A stretch of 52,169 nt of DNA from contig JAGWYG010000017.1 of assembly GCA_018969485.1 (NCBI GenBank), positions 1-52,169 of the forward strand, read 5' to 3'. Shown one piece after another: positions 46,721 through 52,169 of this stretch. Position 1 is the first letter of the stretch; every line of letters begins with the position of its first letter. The position numbers and the translations under genes are program-made. The stretch is from Chloroflexota bacterium. GTDB taxonomy: Bacteria; Chloroflexota; Chloroflexia; Chloroflexales; Roseiflexaceae. The notes under the pieces were generated by a model that worked only from the letters and a program-made list of their open reading frames with translations, was not told the origin of the DNA and searched no databases.

Positions 46721-47584
46721 TCAGGGTGCCCGATACCAGCCCACGCAGTAGCCGAGCACGCCGGCGTACAGCGCCAGCGCCTTCAGCGGCCTGAACCCGG
46801 GACGCCACGCAGGCTCGGCGTACGAGAACGGTATGACGACGCTCGGCAGCAGCCACACCGTGCGCGCCAGCAGATAGGCAGCGGCGTGCCATGGCGTCGT
46901 CAGCATCCGGCCGCGGGCGCGCCGTGGATCGCGCCGTACCTCCTGGGCATGGCCATACCCATACCAGAAGTGCTTGACCAGCAGCGCGCCGAGCGAGGCT
47001 GGCGCCGGATGGCTGACCCAGGCCGCCGCCGCCTGAACGATGCGATACGTGCCACCGTCCGGTGCGACCGTGCGGCGGACCCGAATCAGAAACTCGGTGT
47101 CGACGCCGCGCACCAGCGCCGGATTGAATCCGCCGGCGGCGTCGAACGTCGCGCGGCGCATCGCGCAGCAGGTCGTCGTCACCGCGCTGGAGAAGTGCGG
47201 CGGGTCCGGGTCGCTCGCCGTCGTGACATGGACGATGGCGTGTTCGATGCGCGGCACCTCGCGCGCGACCCGACGCTGAAACCAGGAGGAGTCCTGCGGC
47301 AGGCATTTGGCCGCACCGCTCACGCCGATCGCCGGGTCGGCCAGCGGTGCGAGCAGGCGGGCGCACAGCCGATCGTCGCCGGGCAGCGCATCGTCATCGA
47401 TGAACACCAGCCACGGCGCCGTCGACTGTGCCACGCCGCGATTGCGCGCCAGCCCGTTGGGCCGGACGCCGGCTACCTCGATGATGGCGTGTGGCGCCGG
47501 TCGCTGCCGCGCCAGGGCCGCACGGAGCTCCGCCGGGGCGCCGTGGAGCGTCGGAATGATCACATCGTATATCAGATCCGTCAT
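46721..47584 (-). CDS. Glycosyltransferase family 2
   Basis: A 287-residue GT-A transferase. It begins YDVIIPTLHGAP, and FIDDDALPG is the metal-binding DxD. SSAVTTTCCAMRRATFDAAGGFNPALVRGVDTEFLIRVRR matches the acceptor-side catalytic region with an E/D base. The C-terminal 80 residues contain one or two membrane-associated helices (AAYLLARTVWLLPSVVIPF, ALALYAGVLGYCVGWY). The start ATG 47584 has no strong ribosome-binding site. It is upstream of the GT4 gene and probably contributes to the same glycan. Confidence 0.9.
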   Translation of the reverse strand: MTDLIYDVIIPTLHGAPAELRAALARQRPAPHAIIEVAGVRPNGLARNRGVAQSTAPWLVFIDDDALPGDDRLCARLLAPLADPAIGVSGAAKCLPQDSSWFQRRVAREVPRIEHAIVHVTTASDPDPPHFSSAVTTTCCAMRRATFDAAGGFNPALVRGVDTEFLIRVRRTVAPDGGTYRIVQAAAAWVSHPAPASLGALLVKHFWYGYGHAQEVRRDPRRARGRMLTTPWHAAAYLLARTVWLLPSVVIPFSYAEPAWRPGFRPLKALALYAGVLGYCVGWYRAP

Positions 47585-47887
47585 CGCCGATCACGCTGGT
47601 TCGGACGATCGCCGACTGGGGCGATCATCCGTCCGCTGGCTGGCGGCGCGCCCATCTGCCGCCGCATGGGTTGCCGATCATTCATCTCATACACCAGAGC
47701 GATCGCGAGCGTGCCGATCCGCCGGGCAGCGCCCCGGCCCGTCGCTGCCCCGCAGTTCATACCGTCGTGCGATGCATCCCAAGGGTTGTCGATCCTCACT
47801 GCCATTCGTCGATGCCCCGTGGTATAATCATGGGCACTGGCGCAGGCAATGGCGGCCGCGCCGTCGATCAACACAAAGGAGCACGTC
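47585..47887. other. Intergenic region before the 25-residue protein gene
   Basis: About 300 bases between divergent genes. A perfect TATAAT (47823-47828) lies within an 11-base stretch CGTGGTATAAT (47818-47828), which is identical to that at 28062-28072. It is 60 bases before ATG 47888. Nothing else is recognised. Confidence 0.5.
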
Positions 47888-47965
47888 ATGGGCGACAAGA
47901 GTCCGAAGAACGTCTCGAAGCAGAAGAAGCAGACCGAAACCAAGAAGGCTCCCAAGTCCAAGTAA
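47888..47965 (+). CDS. Very small, highly basic protein (25 aa)
   Basis: ATG 47888 follows AAAGGAG at good spacing, and the frame codes 25 residues starting MGDKSPKN and ending KKAPKSK before TAA. Nine or more lysines and no hydrophobic core imply a disordered, nucleic-acid- or ribosome-binding peptide. I recall similar tiny proteins starting MGDKSPK in unrelated bacteria, usually annotated hypothetical; their function is unknown. It has its own -10 (TATAAT 47823-47828). AAG is used for every lysine, in keeping with the high GC content. It is easily missed by gene callers. Confidence 0.72.
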   Translation: MGDKSPKNVSKQKKQTETKKAPKSK

Positions 47966-48048
47966 GCGTCGGTGCCGTTGCAGCAGGCTGGTTCCCGTCG
48001 GGCGCGCCGCACGGATGATGCGGCGCGTCGCACATGTGGCAGGGGGCG

Positions 48049-48576
48049 ATGAGGCAGGAACAACGCGTGATGGTGCCCATCGATGGCGGTGCGATCCGCC
48101 CGCGTCACCCCGGTCATGCCGGCATCGCGGCATGCGTCGTCGTCTGGCTGCTGGCAGCCTGCACCTTGCCCGAGCCAGGGTCTGCGGCACCGCGCGTGAC
48201 CTCGACCATCGAACTGGCGATCTCGCCGGCTCCGACGCGCGACGTCGACGCCACGGTGACAGCCTACGCGCTGGCGGTGATCGCCTCGCCCACGCCCACC
48301 GGCCTGTACATCGTCCAGCCAGGCGACACGCTCAGCGGGATCGCGCTGGAGTTCGGCACCACCGTGCAAGAGTTGATCGCGCTCAACGGCCTGACCGACC
48401 CCAACGCCATCCAGGTCGGCCAGACGCTGATCGTCCCCTCGATCGCCAACGTCTCGCCGATCGTCAGCACCCTCACCCCGACTCCGGGCGGCCCGAGCCC
48501 GACGGCTGACGGCACCCCCGTCGTCGATGGCACTCCCGCCCCCGACGCTGTCACACCGACGCTCGCCACGCCCTGA
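48049..48576 (+). CDS. LysM-domain lipoprotein
   Basis: About 175 residues. A hydrophobic segment ends in VVWLLAAC, a lipobox, so the mature protein is probably lipid-anchored from that Cys. A Pro/Thr-rich spacer leads to one LysM domain (YIVQPGDTLSGIALEFGTTVQELIALNGL ... IQVGQTLIVPS), which binds N-acetylglucosamine in peptidoglycan. The remainder is a Thr/Pro-rich tail with no fold. The start is uncertain: ATG 48034, 48049 (chosen, GCAGGGGG upstream) or 48070. It probably tethers the envelope to the wall. Confidence 0.82.
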   Translation: MRQEQRVMVPIDGGAIRPRHPGHAGIAACVVVWLLAACTLPEPGSAAPRVTSTIELAISPAPTRDVDATVTAYALAVIASPTPTGLYIVQPGDTLSGIALEFGTTVQELIALNGLTDPNAIQVGQTLIVPSIANVSPIVSTLTPTPGGPSPTADGTPVVDGTPAPDAVTPTLATP

Positions 48577-48607
48577 CGGGGTCGGTCGCCCGGTGTGAGC
48601 GTGTCAG

Positions 48608-48641
48608 GGCGCGCCGGCCAGCCGCCGGTCGTCGGCGCGCC
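48608..48641. terminator. Hairpin between convergent LysM and DinB genes
   Basis: GGCGCGCCG (48608-48616) and CGGCGCGCC (48633-48641) are perfect 9-base arms around a 16-base loop. It lies between stops at 48576 (+) and 48647 (-). There is no T-run. Confidence 0.5.
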
Positions 48642-48646
48642 GCGGC

Positions 48647-49153
48647 TCAACCCGCCGTCGCGCGCTCGCGCAGCAGCAGCGCCATGTCGAGGTCCCCCGG
48701 CGAGCGCCCGAGGTCGGTCAGGATGACTGCCGCCTCGCTGCGATGTTGGGTGCCATGGTTGACGCAGTGCATCAGCAGTTGCCAGAGCGGCACCGGCGCC
48801 TGCGCGACCCCGCGCGTGTTGGTGAACGTCACCGGACGCGCCAGCGCAGCATCGTCTAGCTCGGCCAGAAACGCGCGCATCGCCTGCTGCTCCGCATCCC
48901 AGCGCACGATCACGTCCGCCAGTGTGGCAAATGCGCGCTCATCGAGCATCGCCGTCGGCGACGCCCCGAGCCAGCGCTGACGCCAGATCCACTCGGCGCT
49001 GAGGATGTGGACGAACGTCCCGCGCAGGCTGCCGCACGGCACCGCCCGCGGGGCCACCAGATCGGCCCCATCGATGCCATCGGCCGCGCGCAGCAGTCGC
49101 GCATTCGCCCAGTAGTGATAGTCGACCAGCCACTGTGCGGTTGTGATGTCCAT
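48647..49153 (-). CDS. DinB-family putative metal-dependent protein
   Basis: A 168-residue four-helix-bundle protein of the DinB/YfiT superfamily. The metal-binding histidines appear to be those in GTFVHILSAEWIW and HCVNHGTQHRSEAA, the usual triad spacing. YHYWANARLLRAADG near the start is also typical. ATG 49153 follows GGGAGG. The frame extends six residues upstream without a better start. Family members include thiol transferases (bacillithiol or mycothiol S-transferases). The cofactor and substrate here are not known. Confidence 0.9.
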   Translation of the reverse strand: MDITTAQWLVDYHYWANARLLRAADGIDGADLVAPRAVPCGSLRGTFVHILSAEWIWRQRWLGASPTAMLDERAFATLADVIVRWDAEQQAMRAFLAELDDAALARPVTFTNTRGVAQAPVPLWQLLMHCVNHGTQHRSEAAVILTDLGRSPGDLDMALLLRERATAG

Positions 49154-49167
49154 GCCCGCCTCCCTGT

Positions 49168-50424
49168 TCATGGCCGCGCCGTCAACACCCGCAGCGCCGC
49201 CACCAGTTGTCCGTCATCGCCCTGCCACACCGTCGCGCCGAGCTGTGCCGCACGCGCCGGGCTCAGCGGCGTCGCGCCCGCCGCCAGCACCACCTGCACG
49301 TCGGGGGCGACGCCACGGCTGCGCACCACCGCGCCGCCGGGCGTGAGCCACTGGGCGATCGCCAGGCGCAGCTGCGCCCCGCTCGCCAGCGTGAACGGCT
49401 GCAGCACCGTCGCCGTGCCGAAGGTCGCCTCGCCCACCAGTGTCGCCCGGCCGGCATCGCGCAGCGCTGCAGCCAGAATCTCGGCAGCGCTGGCACTGTT
49501 GCGGTTGATCAGGATCGCCAGCGGCAGATCGCGCGCCTCGCCGGCGCCCGTGGTGCGGTAGGGCCGGCTGGCGCCGTCGCGATCCTGCTCGATCATCACC
49601 GTCGTCCCGGCGGGGACGAACTCACCAGCGACCGCCACCAGCTGCGACACCAGGCCGCCCGGATTGTTGCGCACATCGACGATCAGCGCCCGGGCTCCCG
49701 CAGCGCGCGCCGCGACCAGCGCCGCACGCACATCGGCGCCGGTCTGCTCGGCGAACCGCGTGATGCGAACGTGGGCCACCAGATCGGGCAGCATGGCCCA
49801 GGTCACGCTGTCCAGCCGGATCTCGCCGCGCGTGACCGTGATCTCGCGCGGCAGCGCCTCGCTGTCGCGGCTCACCGTGAGCACCACATCGCTTCCGGCC
49901 GGGCCACGCAGCCGGGTGCGCAGATCATCGATGGTGATGCCGCGCACCGCGACGCCGTCGATCGTGAGGATCCGGTCGCCGGCGCGCAGCCCGGCGCGCT
50001 CCGCCGGCGATCCTTCGAGCGGCTCGACGATGAGGGGCTGTTCATCGCGCACATCGACATACGCACCGATCCCCTCGAACCGACCGCTGGTCTGCTCACG
50101 ATCGAGTGCCGCCGCAGCCGGCGACAGGTACGCCGTATGGCCGCTGTCGCCGAGGCTCGCCAGCATGCCGTTGATCGCGCCTTCGGTCATGCGCGCCGGA
50201 TCGAGGGCGGTCGGGTCGACGAAATGGCGCTCCGCCAGGCGCCATGACTCCCAGAAGTCGGCCAGGGCGGCGCATGCGGCGGCGTTCAGCGGGCAGGTGG
50301 CGGCAGTCGCGCGGGCCAGCGCGAATCCGCCCGCTCCGCCGGCCAGCACGGCCACCAGCACCACGATGACCACCTGGCGCAGCGCGACGGAGCGAACCGC
50401 CGGGCGGGATGGCAGGTCGTTCAT
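49168..50424 (-). CDS. S41-family C-terminal-processing-protease homologue (catalytic Lys replaced)
   Basis: A 418-residue exported protein with an N-terminal anchor (VVIVVLVAVLAGGAGGFALA). The CtpA helical region follows (LAERHFVDP, INGMLASLGDSGHTAYLSP), then a PDZ domain (FEGIGAYVDV ... GLRAGDRILTIDGVAV) and the S41 core (LIVDVRNNPGGLV, INRNSASAAEILAAAL). Ser312 matches the nucleophile. Where CtpA/Tsp has the catalytic lysine in TFGKG, this protein reads EATFGTATV, with Thr337 exactly 25 residues after the Ser. It may therefore be inactive or use another base. ATG 50424 overlaps the fmt stop (ATGA). Confidence 0.88.
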   Translation of the reverse strand: MNDLPSRPAVRSVALRQVVIVVLVAVLAGGAGGFALARATAATCPLNAAACAALADFWESWRLAERHFVDPTALDPARMTEGAINGMLASLGDSGHTAYLSPAAAALDREQTSGRFEGIGAYVDVRDEQPLIVEPLEGSPAERAGLRAGDRILTIDGVAVRGITIDDLRTRLRGPAGSDVVLTVSRDSEALPREITVTRGEIRLDSVTWAMLPDLVAHVRITRFAEQTGADVRAALVAARAAGARALIVDVRNNPGGLVSQLVAVAGEFVPAGTTVMIEQDRDGASRPYRTTGAGEARDLPLAILINRNSASAAEILAAALRDAGRATLVGEATFGTATVLQPFTLASGAQLRLAIAQWLTPGGAVVRSRGVAPDVQVVLAAGATPLSPARAAQLGATVWQGDDGQLVAALRVLTARP

Positions 50425-51347
50425 TGCAGGCACTCATCGGCATGCGCGCGCTGCCCACGCCACCAGTCGGCCGCCGGCATGGCGCGCCGCCCGGCTGGCT
50501 GCACCACGCGCACGGCCAGCCGCCCGGCGGCCGTCGCGATGCGCATGTCGGGCAGGACACAGCCCGGTCGCGCGTCGGTCGGCGCCGGATCGACCGCGGC
50601 GTCGAGGATGCGCAGCGGTGCGCCGCGCCACAGGCACCACGCGCCCGGCCAGGGGTCGTAGGCGCGTATCATCCGCTCGAGATGCTGCGCCGGGGCTGCC
50701 CACGAGATGCGACCGTCGTCACGCGTCAGCAGCCGCGTGTACGTCGCGGCCGCCTCGTCCTGCGCCCGCTCGCTCAGGGTGCCGTGCGCCAGCGTCTCGA
50801 GCGTCGCCAGCAGCAGGTCTGCCCCAAGCATGAACAGCGCGTCCGTCAGCGACCCGGCGCGGGCATCCCCGGGCAGCACCACGGTCGTCTGTGCCACGAT
50901 CGGCCCGGCGTCCATGCGGCGCGTCAGCCGCATCAGCGAGACGCCGGTCGCCGCATCGCCGGCCAGGATGGCGGCGCTGACCGGCGCCGGGCCACGATAG
51001 CGCGGCAGCAGCGAGGGGTGGATGTTCAGATAGCCGTGCGGCAGCAGCGCCAGCACGTCGCGGCGCAGAATCTCGCCGTAGGCGGCGACCACGCCGACGT
51101 CGGCGCGGGTGGCGGCGATCCATGCGTGCATTGCCGGGTCGCGCAGCGTGGCCGGTTGCACGACCAGCGCACCGAGCCCGAGCGCGTCGGCCGTACGACG
51201 GACCGGCGGCGGCTGCGGCTGGCCACCGCGGCCCGCCGGCCGGTCTGGCTGTGTGATGACGCCGACCACCGTGTGGCGGCCGTCGCGCACGATGCGTTCG
51301 AGCACCAGCGCTGCCGGCTGCGGTGTTCCGAGAACGATCAGGCGCAC
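50421..51347 (-). CDS. fmt: Methionyl-tRNA formyltransferase
   Basis: A 308-residue enzyme that formylates initiator Met-tRNA using 10-formyl-tetrahydrofolate. The N-terminal Rossmann-like domain starts RLIVLGTPQPAALVLERI. VITQPDRPAGRGG, VVAAYGEIL, the catalytic NIHPSLLPRYRGPAPVSAAIL and the GVSLMRLTRRMDAGPIV stretch are all present. A C-terminal beta-barrel (WAAPAQHLERMIRAYDPWPGAWCLWRG) completes the usual length. GTG 51347 follows GAGGGTC. It is coupled by a 4-base overlap to the S41 gene. Confidence 0.94.
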   Translation of the reverse strand: MRLIVLGTPQPAALVLERIVRDGRHTVVGVITQPDRPAGRGGQPQPPPVRRTADALGLGALVVQPATLRDPAMHAWIAATRADVGVVAAYGEILRRDVLALLPHGYLNIHPSLLPRYRGPAPVSAAILAGDAATGVSLMRLTRRMDAGPIVAQTTVVLPGDARAGSLTDALFMLGADLLLATLETLAHGTLSERAQDEAAATYTRLLTRDDGRISWAAPAQHLERMIRAYDPWPGAWCLWRGAPLRILDAAVDPAPTDARPGCVLPDMRIATAAGRLAVRVVQPAGRRAMPAADWWRGQRAHADECLQ

Positions 51348-51404
51348 TGCGTGACCCTCACCAACGCCGACGGGCGCCCTGCCGCCCGCCCTGGGATGCT
51401 GTGT

Positions 51405-51412
51405 AGTATAAT
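51405..51412. promoter_or_regulatory. Overlapping divergent -10 elements (fmt / dehydrogenase)
   Basis: Plus-strand TATAAT (51407-51412) overlaps minus-strand TATACT (51410-51405). The first would serve the dehydrogenase gene (ATG 51532) and the second fmt (GTG 51347). No clear -35 is found on either side. Confidence 0.45.
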
Positions 51413-51531
51413 GCACTCCGTGAAGCGGTGCGCGCTGCTGGCGTGCCGCGAACCTGTGCAGCATGCCGGTTGCGGCGCTCGCCGCGTGCGGGCGCGTTCC
51501 AGCGATCAGGCCGACGACCTCGGGGGGCACC

Positions 51532-52169
51532 ATGGATGCGCTCGTCTTCGATGGTCAGCTACGCTTCGATCGCAATCAGCCGGCGCCAGTGCTGATCGCC
51601 GGCGAGGCGATCGTCGCGCCGCACCTCGTCGGGATCTGCAGCACGGATCTCGAGATCATCCGCGGCTACAAGGGCTTCCGCGGCATTCCGGGCCATGAAT
51701 TCGTCGGGACGGTGCGCGCATGTCATGATGCCGCCTGGATCGGGCGGCGCGTCGTCGGCGAGATCAACGCCGCCTGCGGGCACTGCCCGCGCTGCCGCAC
51801 CGGCGATCCCGCACATTGCCCGGCGCGCACGACGCTCGGGATCGACCGCCGGCCGGGTGCATTCGCACAGCGTGTCAGCGTGCCGGTCGCCTGCCTGCAC
51901 GCAGTGCCCGACGGGCTCACCGACGAGGCGGCTGTCTTTGCCGAGCCACTCGCTGCGGCGCTCGAAATTCTCGAGCAGAGCCACATCACGCCAGGCGCGC
52001 GCGTCGCCGTCGTCGGCGATGGCCGGCTCGGCACGCTGTGCGCGCTCGTGCTGCGCCTGCCCGGCTGTGCCGTCGAGCTCATCGGCCGGCATCCCGAGCG
52101 CTGGCCGCTGTTCGCCAGCATGGGCGTCCGCGCGTGTGCCGCCGCCGATGCCGGCGACGCAGCATACGA
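51532..52169 (+). CDS. Zinc-type medium-chain dehydrogenase (partial)
   Basis: The first 212 codons of an alcohol/threonine-dehydrogenase-like MDR enzyme; the frame runs off the right edge. ATG 51532 follows GGGGGG. VGICSTDLEIIRGY (Cys36) and IPGHEFVG give the catalytic zinc ligands. NAACGHCPRCRTGDPAHC holds the four structural-zinc cysteines. FAEPLAAALEILEQ and VAVVGDGRLGTLCALVL begin the NAD-binding Rossmann domain. The substrate (alcohol, sugar alcohol or threonine) is not decidable from this part. Confidence 0.9.
   Translation, partial: MDALVFDGQLRFDRNQPAPVLIAGEAIVAPHLVGICSTDLEIIRGYKGFRGIPGHEFVGTVRACHDAAWIGRRVVGEINAACGHCPRCRTGDPAHCPARTTLGIDRRPGAFAQRVSVPVACLHAVPDGLTDEAAVFAEPLAAALEILEQSHITPGARVAVVGDGRLGTLCALVLRLPGCAVELIGRHPERWPLFASMGVRACAAADAGDAAY

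Overview
This is a high-GC (roughly 70 %) chromosomal window. It most likely comes from the Chloroflexota, class Chloroflexia (Roseiflexus/Chloroflexus relatives). Three things support this: the tandem YYY-motif (DUF2298-type) giant membrane proteins, the rodZ-like/yajQ/rimO cluster, and the formylglycine-generating-enzyme-like (FGE) paralogues. The assignment rests on family recognition only. No rRNA, tRNA, integrase, transposase, reverse transcriptase or CRISPR array was seen.

Layout. 1-2490 (-): part of an ECF-type importer, a putative membrane S component followed by a fused double ATPase cut by the window edge. 2491-3667: a gene-poor stretch of visibly lower GC. 3668-6910 (+): three tandem FGE-fold proteins, the middle one fused to an HExxH domain. 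7027-8004 (+): an acetyl-esterase-like hydrolase. 8129-10343 (-): an RlpA-like secreted protein and a polyprenyl diphosphate synthase. 10498 (+): a BlaI/MecI-type repressor. 13768-11009 (-): the operon rodZ-like, yajQ family, rimO. 13996-17874 (+): macro domain protein, MFS transporter, MoxR ATPase and PRPP synthetase. 27923-17956 (-): about 10 kb coding for one 2524-residue GT39/YYY/YYY/TPR membrane protein and a 798-residue YYY protein.

28105-32184 (+) is a surface-glycan-like cluster: CDP-paratose-2-epimerase-like SDR, GT4, methyltransferase and esterase. 36288-32205 (-) is a tight operon with an FAH-family hydrolase, a glycosidase-like lipoprotein and a PfkB kinase. It probably serves sugar-acid or glycan catabolism. 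After mnmG (+) and an RlmL/Trm14-type methyltransferase (-) comes a three-gene MacB/LolCDE-type ABC system (43337-39917, -). Next are a DoxX-like protein divergent from a LysR regulator, mscL, and two glycosyltransferases. A 25-residue basic protein and a LysM lipoprotein follow. The window ends with DinB, an S41 protease and fmt (-), and a truncated zinc-type dehydrogenase (+).

The strongest candidates for something new are the FGE paralogue trio, with near-identical cores and abruptly diverged C-terminal loops, and its HExxH fusion. Next are the single-polypeptide GT39-YYY-YYY-TPR protein, an S41 protease lacking its catalytic lysine, and several divergent promoter regions with shared or symmetrical -10 elements. 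No complete undescribed system could be proven from sequence alone.
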